A DNA stretch of 64,000 nucleotides from Pseudomaricurvus sp050633365 (GCA_050633365.1 JBOEGJ010000006.1:372001-436000); one strand, 5' to 3'. Positions 27,742 through 36,025 are shown, numbered from the stretch's first letter. Program-made: numbers and translations. Notes: a model not told the origin generated them from the sequence alone.

Positions 27742-28440
27742 ATGAAAAAACAAAACATCGTAGTACTGACTGGCGCTGGCGTTTCGGCGGAATCAGGCAT
27801 TAAAACCTTTCGCGCAGCTGATGGTCTTTGGGAGGATCACCGGGTCGAAGATGTGGCAACTCCCGAAGCTTTTGATCGCAACCGCGCACTGGTTCAGCGA
27901 TTTTACAATCAGCGCCGTTCGCAATTGCTCGACGGCATTGAGCCCAATCTCGCTCATCACGCACTCGCCGACTATGAAAGACGGCATCAGGGGCAATTCA
28001 CCCTAGTGACTCAGAACATTGACAACCTTCATGAACAGGCAGGTTCGAATAATCTACTGCACATGCACGGTGAGATTTTGAAAGCTCGCTGTCAAAATAC
28101 TCAGGAGGTTTTTGATTGCCGTGAAGACATTAACGATGCCAGCTATTGTACATGCTGTCACAGCAGCAACACCTTGCGCCCCCACATCGTCTGGTTTGGC
28201 GAAATGCCGCTGTATATGACCCAGATCGAATCAGCCTTAACCCGCTGTGATCTTTTTGTCTCCATTGGCACTTCTGGCAGTGTCTACCCCGCGGCGGGAT
28301 TCTTTCAACTTGCTAAACACGCCGGAGCCCATACGGTGGAGCTCAATTTGGAGCCCTCGGCCAACAGTGATCACTTCGATGAAACCCATTACGGATTAGG
28401 CAGTGATGTGGTGCCAGCATTCTTTGAACAACTTTCCTGA
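27742..28440 (+). CDS. cobB: NAD-dependent protein deacylase CobB (sirtuin)
   Basis: 232-residue class III sirtuin. NAD-binding GAGVSAESGIKTFRA, the catalytic TQNIDNLHEQAG with HMHGE, and four zinc Cys (KARCQ, FDC, CTCC) are present. FYNQRR keeps the Tyr and Arg that in E. coli CobB bind succinyl groups, so it may remove both acetyl and succinyl marks from lysines. RPHIVWFGEMP and TSGSVYPAAGF complete the fold. ATG 27742 is chosen because it starts the conserved Rossmann strand; an upstream in-frame ATG (27700) lies inside the previous gene. Confidence 0.94.
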   Translation: MKKQNIVVLTGAGVSAESGIKTFRAADGLWEDHRVEDVATPEAFDRNRALVQRFYNQRRSQLLDGIEPNLAHHALADYERRHQGQFTLVTQNIDNLHEQAGSNNLLHMHGEILKARCQNTQEVFDCREDINDASYCTCCHSSNTLRPHIVWFGEMPLYMTQIESALTRCDLFVSIGTSGSVYPAAGFFQLAKHAGAHTVELNLEPSANSDHFDETHYGLGSDVVPAFFEQLS

Positions 28441-28533
28441 CTCGGCGGCTAAAGCTCTCACATCAAAAATAGCTCGATCGATTCAATATGGATTCAATGA
28501 AAGTGCGAGCGCTAGAGAATCAACAAAATCGGA

Positions 28534-28558
28534 AACAAAAAAAGGGGCCAAAAGCCCC
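28534..28558 (-). terminator. Rho-independent terminator of the aminotransferase gene
   Basis: On the minus strand GGGGC-TTTTG-GCCCC is followed by seven T. It lies 35 bases past the stop of the aminotransferase gene. Confidence 0.85.
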
Positions 28559-28592
28559 AAGACAAGAACGCCTAACAGATTCGTTTTAACCT

Positions 28593-29879
28593 TCAACCAT
28601 CACTAGACAGCGTCAATGCGCTGGTTAGCGCATTAATGGCTTGTTCGACATTAAGCTGATTAAAGCCAGAGAGATTCACTCGACCATTGTTCACAATATA
28701 GAGACCGTAATCATCACGCAGACATTGAATTTCTGTTTGTGCGAGAGGGAAAAGTGCAAACATGCCCTGACCGCGAATCAAAAACTCCCAGTCTCGACTC
28801 GGAACCCGCGCACTCAGCGCCTCGAAAAGTTGGGCTCTAACTGAGCCAATCCGATCACAGATGGCTTGTAGTTCACTCTCCCAACACTGACGCAACTCAG
28901 CATTCCCCAAAATACGTTTCACTAAGGTTGCACCGTGCGCGGGCGGTGTAAAATAATGACGAGTCGCCAATTGCGCCCATTGTTTTTCGACCGCGTCTTT
29001 CTCGAGCGTATTTTTAGTCATAGCCAGCACCAACCCGGTGCGATCTCGATACAAGCCGAAGTTTTTGGAACAGGTATAACACAGCAACATTTCAGGAAGG
29101 CTGGCAGCCATGATTTGCAAGCCTTGACGATCAGCCTCTAAGCCGCGTCCCAACCCATGATAGGCCATATCCATAACTGGAATTAGCTGGCGGGCAATAC
29201 AGGCTTCAGCCATCAGTTGCCACTGCTCAAGGGTTAGGTCCAAACCGGTGGGGTTATGACAGCTCACTTGCAACAAAATGGCATCGCCAGGACGGGCGCC
29301 GTCGAGAGAGCTCAGTAACTGATCAAAACTTGCCGCGCCAGTATCGGCATTGTAATAGCAGTATTCGTTTAGGCTAAGACCTGCCGCGGCCGCAATCGGT
29401 CGATGCACTTGCCAGGTGGTATCACTGACCCACAAGGTCGCGCCAGGCAAGCTCTCTTCCAGCAATTCGAACGCTAGACGCAGGGCGCCAACGCCACCAG
29501 GAGTTTGAGCAAAAGCGAATCGATCACTGAGCTGTGTCGCTAAGTCTTCGCCAAACGCCAAATCTACAATACACTTGCCAAATTCAACATCACCCAAAGG
29601 ACCTATGTAGGCTTTATCGGGTTCGTTATCCACACGCCATTGCTCGGCCTGTTTGATTGCCTCAAAAACTGGTGACTGATTAGCATGATCACGATACACG
29701 CCAATACCTAAGTCAATCTTGTCTTCTCGAGGGTCGCGGCGAAACGCCTGTAACAATTCAAAAATAGGATCTTCTTGAACCGCTTGCTTGCTATGACCTA
29801 AGCGCGAAGCGCTTTCGCGCAACACTGGAATTTCGATTTTTGCATTCATAACATCAGCCATAACAATAGGGTAACTCAC
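28593..29879 (-). CDS. aromatic amino acid aminotransferase (class I, TyrB/PhhC-like)
   Basis: Pyridoxal-phosphate enzyme of aminotransferase subgroup I-alpha, 428 residues. Visible motifs: DLGIGVYRD near the N-terminus, the substrate loop SCHNPTGLDLT, the lysine site CYTCSKNFGLYRDRTG and the carboxylate-binding GRVNLSG. Because 4-hydroxyphenylpyruvate dioxygenase is the neighbour on the same strand, the likely job is tyrosine to 4-hydroxyphenylpyruvate. A GTG start at 29879 has GGA at a good distance; ATGs at 29861 and 29849 are alternatives. About 30 residues precede the usual start of the fold. Confidence 0.88.
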   Translation of the reverse strand: MSYPIVMADVMNAKIEIPVLRESASRLGHSKQAVQEDPIFELLQAFRRDPREDKIDLGIGVYRDHANQSPVFEAIKQAEQWRVDNEPDKAYIGPLGDVEFGKCIVDLAFGEDLATQLSDRFAFAQTPGGVGALRLAFELLEESLPGATLWVSDTTWQVHRPIAAAAGLSLNEYCYYNADTGAASFDQLLSSLDGARPGDAILLQVSCHNPTGLDLTLEQWQLMAEACIARQLIPVMDMAYHGLGRGLEADRQGLQIMAASLPEMLLCYTCSKNFGLYRDRTGLVLAMTKNTLEKDAVEKQWAQLATRHYFTPPAHGATLVKRILGNAELRQCWESELQAICDRIGSVRAQLFEALSARVPSRDWEFLIRGQGMFALFPLAQTEIQCLRDDYGLYIVNNGRVNLSGFNQLNVEQAINALTSALTLSSDG

Positions 29880-29935
29880 CGGCTTCCATACTTAGACGAA
29901 AGCCGGTTTCTTCAAAAAAGAAAATCAAGCGAGGT

Positions 29936-31015
29936 TTAGCTAGCCGCTTTATCAATAACTCCGCGCTCTAGCTGATCGCGTTCAATGGATTCGAACAGGG
30001 CTTTGAAGTTACCTTCACCAAAACCGTCGTCGGCTTTGCGTTGAATAAATTCGAAAAAGACAGGTCCAACCAAAGTGTCGGAAAAAATTTGGAGCAACAA
30101 GCGTGGGTTTTCACCCTCGGTGGTACCGTCGAGTAGAATACCTCGAGACTGCAGCTCTTCAAGCGGTTCACCGTGCCCCGGTAAACGCTCTTCTAACATG
30201 TCGTAATAAGTCGATGGCGGCGCTGTCATGAATTTCACTCCACGCGCTTTTAGCTTGTCCCAAGCCTCCAACAAGTTATCGCAAGAAAAAGCAATATGCT
30301 GGATACCTTCACCGTTGTAGGCCATTAGGAACTCTTCGATTTGACCTCCTTGTGAGGCCTCTTCATTCAAAGGAATTCGAATGCGTCCATCGGGGGCCGT
30401 CATTGCCTTAGACAATAGACCGGTGTACTCACCTTTAATATCGAAGTAACGAATTTCACGAAAGTTAAAAATCTTCTCGTAGAAGCCCGCCCAGAAATCC
30501 ATGCGGCCGCGATAAACATTATGAGTTAAATGATCAATGACGTTGAAACCACAACCTTCTGGATGACGATCCACCCCATCAACAAATTCAAAGTCGATAT
30601 CATAGATTGAGCTGCCGTCTTGGTAACGATCAATCAAATACAGAGGCGCACCGCCAATGCCTTTAATCGCGGGTAAACGCAACTCCATGGGACCGGTTGG
30701 GATTTCGATCGGCTGAGCGCCGAGGTCCAATGCGCGCTGGTAGGCTTTTTGCGCGTCTTTCACTCGAAATGCCATGCCACAGGCAGACGGACCATGCTCT
30801 TCGGCAAAGTAGTGAGCATCGCTTTTGGGTTCGTAATTGATAATGAAGTTAATATCACCCTGACGATAGAGCACTGTGTCCTTCGAGCGATGTTTCGCGA
30901 CTAGGGTGAACCCCAGAGTTTCAAAGATAGGCTCAAGAATACCGCGCTCCACCGAGGCAAACTCTACAAACTCAAAACCATCCAATCCCATTGGGTTTTC
31001 AAATAAATCGGCCAT
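29936..31015 (-). CDS. hppD: 4-hydroxyphenylpyruvate dioxygenase
   Basis: 359-residue Fe(II) oxygenase that turns 4-hydroxyphenylpyruvate into homogentisate. Two VOC halves are present. The iron ligands are in DHLTHNVYRGRM (His), EGIQHIAFSCDN (His) and FFEFIQRKADDGFGEGNFKALFE (Glu). The C-terminal helix SIERDQLERGVI closes the active site. ATG 31015 with AGGAGA in front replaces a longer in-frame ORF. No homogentisate dioxygenase is next to it, so homogentisate is either broken down by genes elsewhere or polymerises to pyomelanin. Divergent from a MarR gene and probably controlled by it. Confidence 0.95.
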   Translation of the reverse strand: MADLFENPMGLDGFEFVEFASVERGILEPIFETLGFTLVAKHRSKDTVLYRQGDINFIINYEPKSDAHYFAEEHGPSACGMAFRVKDAQKAYQRALDLGAQPIEIPTGPMELRLPAIKGIGGAPLYLIDRYQDGSSIYDIDFEFVDGVDRHPEGCGFNVIDHLTHNVYRGRMDFWAGFYEKIFNFREIRYFDIKGEYTGLLSKAMTAPDGRIRIPLNEEASQGGQIEEFLMAYNGEGIQHIAFSCDNLLEAWDKLKARGVKFMTAPPSTYYDMLEERLPGHGEPLEELQSRGILLDGTTEGENPRLLLQIFSDTLVGPVFFEFIQRKADDGFGEGNFKALFESIERDQLERGVIDKAAS

Positions 31016-31114
31016 TATCGTCTCCTGAGGTATACTCCTGCTCGTGTTCTTCAAACCATGAAACACACAAGTACCACTGCAAATATCAAGTAACTGCGGT
31101 GTGGCGAGCAAATT

Positions 31115-31130
31115 AGTTGTTGATGCAACC
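31115..31130. promoter_or_regulatory. candidate MarR operator 1
   Basis: Inverted repeat AGTTG-N6-CAACC between the divergent hppD and marR genes. It has the same architecture as the site 22 bases to its right. Preceded by TT and followed by AA, giving near twofold symmetry. Confidence 0.6.
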
Positions 31131-31136
31131 AATATT

Positions 31137-31152
31137 AGTTGTGGCAGCAACT
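31137..31152. promoter_or_regulatory. candidate MarR operator 2
   Basis: Perfect inverted repeat AGTTG-N6-CAACT. The start-to-start distance from site 1 is 22 bases, about two helix turns, so two regulator dimers would sit on one DNA face. Confidence 0.6.
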
Positions 31153-31201
31153 ATAGTCAACCCTGTTCCTTTATTGGCCCCTAAAAGGATTGCCCAAAAT
31201 C

Positions 31202-31654
31202 ATGAGCGAAATAGATAACCCACTGAATTTAGAGAGTTTTTTACCCTACCGCCTATCGGTAACCTCAAACAAAATCAGTGGTATTATTGCCGACACCTAT
31301 AAAGACAAGTTCGCGATATCTATTACCGAGTGGCGCATCATGGCGGTACTGGGCAGTAATCCGGGCAGCTCCGCTGACGAGGTCTCGGCCAAAACCCAAA
31401 TTGAGAAATCCATCCTCAGCCGCGCCATCAGTAAGCTGTTACAGCGCAACCTGATTGAAAGGGAGTTTGATGAAGAGGATCGCCGGCGCTCGATACTGAC
31501 CCTATCGAATACCGGTATCTCGGTGTACAACGAAGTGGTCCCCATTTCATACGATTATGAGAAGCGCTTTCTGGCCTGTTTTAGCGATGATGAACAGCGC
31601 CAATTTCGTCAGCTGCTCGATCGCCTTTACCAGCACGCCGATAAAGTGGATTAA
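31202..31654 (+). CDS. MarR family transcriptional regulator
   Basis: 150-residue winged-helix regulator. The DNA-binding region runs from TEWRIMAVLGSNPGSSADEVSAKTQ through KSILSRAISKLLQRNLIEREFDEEDRRRSILTLSNTG, with the usual Asp/Arg wing. ATG 31202 is preferred to the in-frame TTG at 31190. Divergent from hppD with two matching palindromes between, so it probably represses or activates tyrosine catabolism, perhaps sensing an aromatic acid. That ligand is inference. Confidence 0.88.
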   Translation: MSEIDNPLNLESFLPYRLSVTSNKISGIIADTYKDKFAISITEWRIMAVLGSNPGSSADEVSAKTQIEKSILSRAISKLLQRNLIEREFDEEDRRRSILTLSNTGISVYNEVVPISYDYEKRFLACFSDDEQRQFRQLLDRLYQHADKVD

Positions 31655-31666
31655 GCGATTCTGTAC

Positions 31667-32728
31667 TTAGGCTTCGGATTCCCGCTGTCGATACTGTTCG
31701 GGCGGCAGGCCATAGTATTGCTTAAACGCGCGGTAAAAATTATTTGGCTGCGAATAGCCCAATTGATAAGCCACTTCTTGAGCGCTAAGGCGAGAGCTGA
31801 GTAAGTAGTCTCTCGCCAACTCCATGCGCACCTGCAAACTTACCTGGCGAAAGCTCACCCCAGCATCGGCCAAGTAACGCCGCAAAGTGCGCGCTGATAA
31901 CGCCATCAAAGGCGCCGTCAACTCCAATTTGTATTGACACTCCGCCGACCGCTCAATCAACAATCGTTTGACCCGACTGACCAAGTCATCGCTGTGTTCC
32001 CGCTCGGGCATCAAGCGTTTAACCTGCCCTTCATAGAGCTGTTGTGCCTGAGCGCTATGGCCCTCAATGGCCACGTACAGCCACTGCTTGGGAATGGCCA
32101 ATAATGTACGCGATTGATCGAAGACCACTCGGCATCCCAAAATTTGTTGATACTGCCAATGATAGGTGGGAGACGGATAACTTAGCATGGCGTAGCTGGC
32201 ACAAGGCGCGACGCCTTGCGGTAACAGCGCCTGAATGTAGCTCCACAGAGAGACCATCCACTGCTCGAGTAACAGGCGCTGATAATCTCGGGCGCCGGGG
32301 CTTACCTCGCAACGAAACACCGCATGATTGGCGTCGTCCTCCCGCGTAATCTTGAGGTAGGAGTCGTTCTTTTGCGCCAAGTTCATCGCCAGCCTTAGCC
32401 CTTGCTCTAAGTTGGCACTGCTCATCAAGGCGTAGCCCATCACCCCCAGATCTTCGACTCGAGCGCGGCGAGCAATTCGCAATGCGATGTTGGGCACTTC
32501 GTTGGCTTGTAGCTGACGGATCAGGCGCCAATAGCTCTCTAGCGTCAAACCACTACCGGCCACCCACCAAGGACGATTCAAACCACACCAATGTCCTAGC
32601 GCCTCTCGGTCGACATAGGCGCACTCTTCCATCAACACTCTATCGAGTAACTGCAATTGACGCTCGGCAACGCCGAAGGCCGAGGACACTGAATCCTGGT
32701 CGGTTAGTCTTGCACTCATTCGTTTCAT
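31667..32728 (-). CDS. AraC family regulator (N-terminal arabinose-binding-like DUF)
   Basis: 353 residues. The N-terminal sensor domain (about 15-210) is of the type found in OruR-like AraC regulators. The C-terminal AraC DNA-binding domain (about 240-345) has ARTLRRYLADAGVSFRQVSLQVRMELARDYL and the second helix-turn-helix AYQLGYSQPNNFYRAFKQYYGLPPEQYRQ. Divergent from a flavoprotein reductase gene, with three spaced direct repeats in the spacer that fit an AraC binding array. The inducer is unknown. It ends 12 bases from the convergent MarR gene stop. Confidence 0.88.
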   Translation of the reverse strand: MKRMSARLTDQDSVSSAFGVAERQLQLLDRVLMEECAYVDREALGHWCGLNRPWWVAGSGLTLESYWRLIRQLQANEVPNIALRIARRARVEDLGVMGYALMSSANLEQGLRLAMNLAQKNDSYLKITREDDANHAVFRCEVSPGARDYQRLLLEQWMVSLWSYIQALLPQGVAPCASYAMLSYPSPTYHWQYQQILGCRVVFDQSRTLLAIPKQWLYVAIEGHSAQAQQLYEGQVKRLMPEREHSDDLVSRVKRLLIERSAECQYKLELTAPLMALSARTLRRYLADAGVSFRQVSLQVRMELARDYLLSSRLSAQEVAYQLGYSQPNNFYRAFKQYYGLPPEQYRQRESEA

Positions 32729-32760
32729 ACTTCAGGCGATCTACCCATCAAAATCCCACA

Positions 32761-32820
32761 TGGACGAAAATGATATTATTAACTGGACTTAAATGCTATC
32801 ACATTGGACGATAATGATAG
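32761..32820. promoter_or_regulatory. three direct repeats, candidate AraC operator array
   Basis: Three copies of a 15-base element start at 32761 (TGGACGAAAATGATA), 32784 (TGGACTTAAATGCTA) and 32805 (TGGACGATAATGATA). Spacings are 23 and 21 bases, about two helix turns each. They lie between the divergent araC-type and reductase genes. Confidence 0.7.
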
Positions 32821-32945
32821 GAAAACTTGGAGAGATATCGGTATCGTCGTCACCAGCCTTATCTTTTGCCGTCACGCAAAGCGATTATCGCTTTTGCTGC
32901 GGCCTTCACTTTGTTGGTGTTATTAAACACTAGGAGTTAATCGGT

Positions 32946-34169
32946 ATGTCACAAACCTGCATCATCATCGGCGCCAGTCACGCCGCCGCACAACTTGCCC
33001 CATCACTTCGCCAAGAAGGCTGGGACGGCAAAATTCTGGTGATCGGAGATGAACCCTTCATGCCTTATCACCGCCCGCCTCTCTCTAAGGCAGTACTGTC
33101 TGGAGAAAAGACAGCCGATGATTTGCACATTCGCTCGCAGGCGATGTACGACAAAGTAGACGTGGAATTTAAACTCGGCTGCCGCGTCGAGAGCATCAAC
33201 CGAGCTCACAAATCGATCACTCTCACCAGCGGTGAAATACTCAATTACGACAAGCTTGCACTCTGTACCGGCTCTCGCGTGCGCACAGTTTCTTTACCTG
33301 GCGTGGAGTTAGCGGGCATTCACTATCTACGTGATCTAAAGGATGTGCAATCCATCCAAAAAGAGGTGGACGAAGGTAAAAATGCGGTCATAGTCGGCGG
33401 TGGCTACATCGGTCTTGAAACGGCGGCATCGCTGAAAAAGATGGGCCTGAATGTCACCGTTTTGGAAATGGCACCACGAGTATTGGCTCGAGTAACCGCG
33501 CCGGAACTGTCCGAGTTCTACACCCGCGTGCACTCCGATGAAGGGGTTGATATCAAGACCGGAATCGCCGTTGCGGGCTTCAAAGGTAACGACCGTGTAG
33601 AGCGTGTGGTCTGCGCCGACGGCAGCAGCTTCGATGCCGATTTAGTGGTCATCGGTGTAGGCATTATTCCGAATGTCGAACTCGCCGAAGCCGCTGGTAT
33701 CACTGTCGAAAACGGTGTGGTGGTGGATGAATTTGCCCGCACCAATGACCCAGACATTGTCGCTTCGGGCGATTGCGCCAATCATTACAATAAACTTTAC
33801 GACATTCGCCTGCGTCTCGAATCGGTCCCCAATGCAACCGATCAATCAAAATCCGCCGCGGCGAGTATTTGCGGAAAAGACAAAGCCTACGAATCGCTGC
33901 CTTGGTTTTGGTCCGATCAATACGATTTAAAACTGCAGATTGCCGGCCTCAGCCAAGGCTACGATCAAGTGGTTATTCGAGGAGACAAAGATCGCGGTCG
34001 CAGCTTTGTGGCGTTTTATTTAAAAGACGGCAAGCTAATTTCGGCCGATTGCGTTAACCGCCCACAGGAATTTATGTTGAGTAAACGCTTAATTGCGGCG
34101 GGAACTCAGGTCGACCCTGCCCGTTTGGCCGACGAATCCATCTCTCCCAAAGAGTTGGTTCAAGCTTAA
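32946..34169 (+). CDS. FAD/NAD(P)H ferredoxin reductase-like oxidoreductase
   Basis: 407-residue flavoprotein of the putidaredoxin/rubredoxin reductase group. FAD motif IIIGASHAAAQLA at the N-terminus, PYHRPPLSK typical of the group, NADH motif VIVGGGYIGLETAASLK (about residues 149-165), second FAD motif DIVASGDCA, and a C-terminal reductase domain with SVPNATDQSKSAA. It passes electrons from NADH to a small ferredoxin or rubredoxin for an oxygenase. Neither ferredoxin nor oxygenase is in the window. AGGAG precedes the ATG. Control by the divergent AraC protein is likely. Confidence 0.9.
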   Translation: MSQTCIIIGASHAAAQLAPSLRQEGWDGKILVIGDEPFMPYHRPPLSKAVLSGEKTADDLHIRSQAMYDKVDVEFKLGCRVESINRAHKSITLTSGEILNYDKLALCTGSRVRTVSLPGVELAGIHYLRDLKDVQSIQKEVDEGKNAVIVGGGYIGLETAASLKKMGLNVTVLEMAPRVLARVTAPELSEFYTRVHSDEGVDIKTGIAVAGFKGNDRVERVVCADGSSFDADLVVIGVGIIPNVELAEAAGITVENGVVVDEFARTNDPDIVASGDCANHYNKLYDIRLRLESVPNATDQSKSAAASICGKDKAYESLPWFWSDQYDLKLQIAGLSQGYDQVVIRGDKDRGRSFVAFYLKDGKLISADCVNRPQEFMLSKRLIAAGTQVDPARLADESISPKELVQA

Positions 34170-34230
34170 GTAAGTCAAATCCTGATAACAACGCATCGGT
34201 TTTCGAGTTGCGCTCATTTTTAGGATTACC

Positions 34231-34276
34231 GACAACAAAAGCCTCCAGCGGAGTTTCTACCGGGGCTTTTGTTGTC
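34231..34276. terminator. bidirectional terminator hairpin
   Basis: A perfect 13-bp stem, GACAACAAAAGCC (34231-34243) with GGCTTTTGTTGTC (34264-34276), separated by 20 bases that include a further short pairing. Each side has a T-rich arm. It lies between the convergent reductase and RidA genes and can serve both. Confidence 0.8.
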
Positions 34277-34300
34277 AATAGTGATTGAGGGTATTCACCC

Positions 34301-34762
34301 CTAAAAATCGACCGCGATACACTCGACTTCGACTCTTGCGCCAAAGGCAAGACCACTGCCGGCAAAAGCGCTACGAGCCGGAAACGGTTTCGAGAAAAAG
34401 CTCACGTAAACCTCATTAAAGCTTGGCCACTCGGCAATATCCGCCAACATCACAGTGCACTTAACCACATTCTTCATCGACAGGTTATTGGCCTCTAGCG
34501 TCGATTGAATATTTAACAGGGTTTGACGCGTCTCCTCTTTAATGCCGCCTTTGACTAATGATTTAGTGCCCGGCGCAATGCCAATTTGGCCCGACAGATA
34601 ATAGGTATTATCAACGCGCACGGCTTCGGAAAAAGGCAGGGACGAGGCTTTACCCGTCAAGACCTCTGAGGAGAGAAACTCCACCGACGATCTCTCGGCA
34701 GATAAAGACAACTGAGAAAATAAACAGCCAGCGGCGGCCAAAAGAAAGATATGCAGTTTCAT
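34301..34762 (-). CDS. exported RidA/YjgF family protein
   Basis: 153 residues. Unlike ordinary cytoplasmic RidA, it has a clear signal peptide (about residues 1-22: HIFLLAAAGCLFSQLSLSA). The RidA domain follows, with YLSGQIGIAPG, TLLNIQSTLEANNLSMKNVVKCTVML, and FPARSAFAGSGLAFGARVEVECIAV. The Arg in the PARSAF segment, which in RidA binds the imine acid carboxylate, is kept. Classical RidA hydrolyses reactive 2-aminoacrylate; what an exported version does is unknown. First of three minus-strand accessory genes beside the integrase. Confidence 0.85.
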   Translation of the reverse strand: MKLHIFLLAAAGCLFSQLSLSAERSSVEFLSSEVLTGKASSLPFSEAVRVDNTYYLSGQIGIAPGTKSLVKGGIKEETRQTLLNIQSTLEANNLSMKNVVKCTVMLADIAEWPSFNEVYVSFFSKPFPARSAFAGSGLAFGARVEVECIAVDF

Positions 34763-34819
34763 TTTAGATCCTAGTATTGATAGTCGGCAAAATATTATTT
34801 GATTGTCGGTGACTGGCCG

Positions 34820-35419
34820 TTAGTACCATTGCGTCTTGCCGACTTGTTTACCCTTACTATACTGAGTACGGGCAACAATTTTACCTTTTGAGTTGAATTG
34901 AATGACTTCTCCGTGGAGTTTGTTGTCAACATAGTCTTTTTCAAAATCCACTTTACCGTTGTAGTAGCTGTAATACTTGCCTTGTTTATCTCCATTGCTG
35001 TAATTGCACTGAGCCACCAACTTACCTTTCGAATTGAATTGCTCCCAACTGCCGTGCCTACGTCCGTTTTGATAATACTCCCGAAAGTTAATCACGCCTT
35101 TACCCTGATAAGATTCGCGTAAACCCTCGCGCTTCCCGTAGGAATAGGTCTCCATTTCGGTCATTTTACCTTTGTAGTAACTGTAGAAAACACCGTGCTT
35201 TCGCCACTTCTTTGAACCGTTTTTTACAACTTGAATGTACAGCCCTTTACTATATTCTGAATTTTCGATTCTGAAGCTCTGTCCGTCTTTATCGACAAAT
35301 TCCGATCGGTGTTTAAGATCTTTATAGTGCTCAGGCTTGATTTTTGTGTAGTCAAATGGCGCCGACCAAAGGCCCGACGAGAAAGACAAAGCCACAATAA
35401 AAACTATCCAATTTCTCAC
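34820..35419 (-). CDS. exported MORN-repeat (YwqK-like) protein
   Basis: 199 residues with a signal peptide (about 1-20, ending LWSA). The second half consists of MORN-variant repeats of about 22 residues built on the pattern Y-x-N-G-K-x-x-G-x-W/Y-x-x-Y/F-x-x-x-G-K: REYYQNGRRHGSWEQFNSKG, CNYSNGDKQGKYYSYYNG, DYVDNKLHGEVIQFNSKG, TQYSKGKQVGKTQWY. Databases often call such proteins YwqK antitoxins, but there is no toxin partner here and export argues against that role. Function unknown. Confidence 0.8.
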   Translation of the reverse strand: MRNWIVFIVALSFSSGLWSAPFDYTKIKPEHYKDLKHRSEFVDKDGQSFRIENSEYSKGLYIQVVKNGSKKWRKHGVFYSYYKGKMTEMETYSYGKREGLRESYQGKGVINFREYYQNGRRHGSWEQFNSKGKLVAQCNYSNGDKQGKYYSYYNGKVDFEKDYVDNKLHGEVIQFNSKGKIVARTQYSKGKQVGKTQWY

Positions 35420-35548
35420 AACAAACTCCCTATCAAATCACTATCGCTCAGCGCCAGGCTAATCAATGAACACTCAACCTTGCAACAACCAAGTTAGCGC
35501 AAAGCAATGAATTTACTGCATCCTCCCCCTCTCTTGCAAACCAGCCTG

Positions 35549-36025
35549 TCACGCCTTAGAACCAAAGTGAGCATCCCCCCACGCCAATCGTTCACTGCCC
35601 ACCCCCTCCCGAGTCAGGGTGCGCATTTTTTTAACGGTCTCTAAGGCCTCGGTCTCATCAAAATTGAGGTAACGGAGAAATGCGTAAGACATCATGCCCG
35701 TTCGATGGATGCCTGCCGAACAATGCAAATAGATTCGCGCACCCTCTTCGAGCGCAGCTTTACACTCAGCAAAGCTGGTTTCTATCAGCGTCAGAGCGCT
35801 ATCTTCTGGCGGCTTTCCATTGGCCAGTGGAAGCCACTGCCATTGTAAATCAGATTTTTTAGTGGCTTTGCCGATATCTAAAGCGCCTTCTCTTTCTGAC
35901 AGTAGTGTCCAAATGTGTGTGGCACCACCTTCTTTCAAGGTCGAGATCTTTTTTAGCTTGGGACGATGTCCAATCGCCAACGCCCCTTCCAGTACCGACA
36001 CATAGTCAATGCTGTCATCACTCAT
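35549..36025 (-). CDS. dual-specificity/tyrosine phosphatase family protein
   Basis: 158-residue protein with the cysteine phosphatase signature HCSAGIHRTGM (Cys-x5-Arg) and an upstream aspartate-rich region that could supply the general acid. WLPLANGKPPEDSALTLIETSFAECKAALEEGARIYLHCSAG matches small DSP-type phosphatases. ATG 36025 is chosen with GGAG 8 bases upstream; a TTG further up (36052) is unlikely. It faces away from the integrase gene and could be an old gene cassette, though no attC site is seen. Substrate unknown. Confidence 0.83.
   Translation of the reverse strand: MSDDSIDYVSVLEGALAIGHRPKLKKISTLKEGGATHIWTLLSEREGALDIGKATKKSDLQWQWLPLANGKPPEDSALTLIETSFAECKAALEEGARIYLHCSAGIHRTGMMSYAFLRYLNFDETEALETVKKMRTLTREGVGSERLAWGDAHFGSKA

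Noticed and set aside
32064..32531. 155-codon ORF within the AraC-type gene on the same strand
   Set aside because: Out-of-frame shadow of a well-supported regulator; Arg/Ser-rich nonsense-like protein.
34820..35419. Toxin-antitoxin pair based on the YwqK-like name
   Set aside because: The protein is exported, repeats are MORN-like, and no toxin gene accompanies it.
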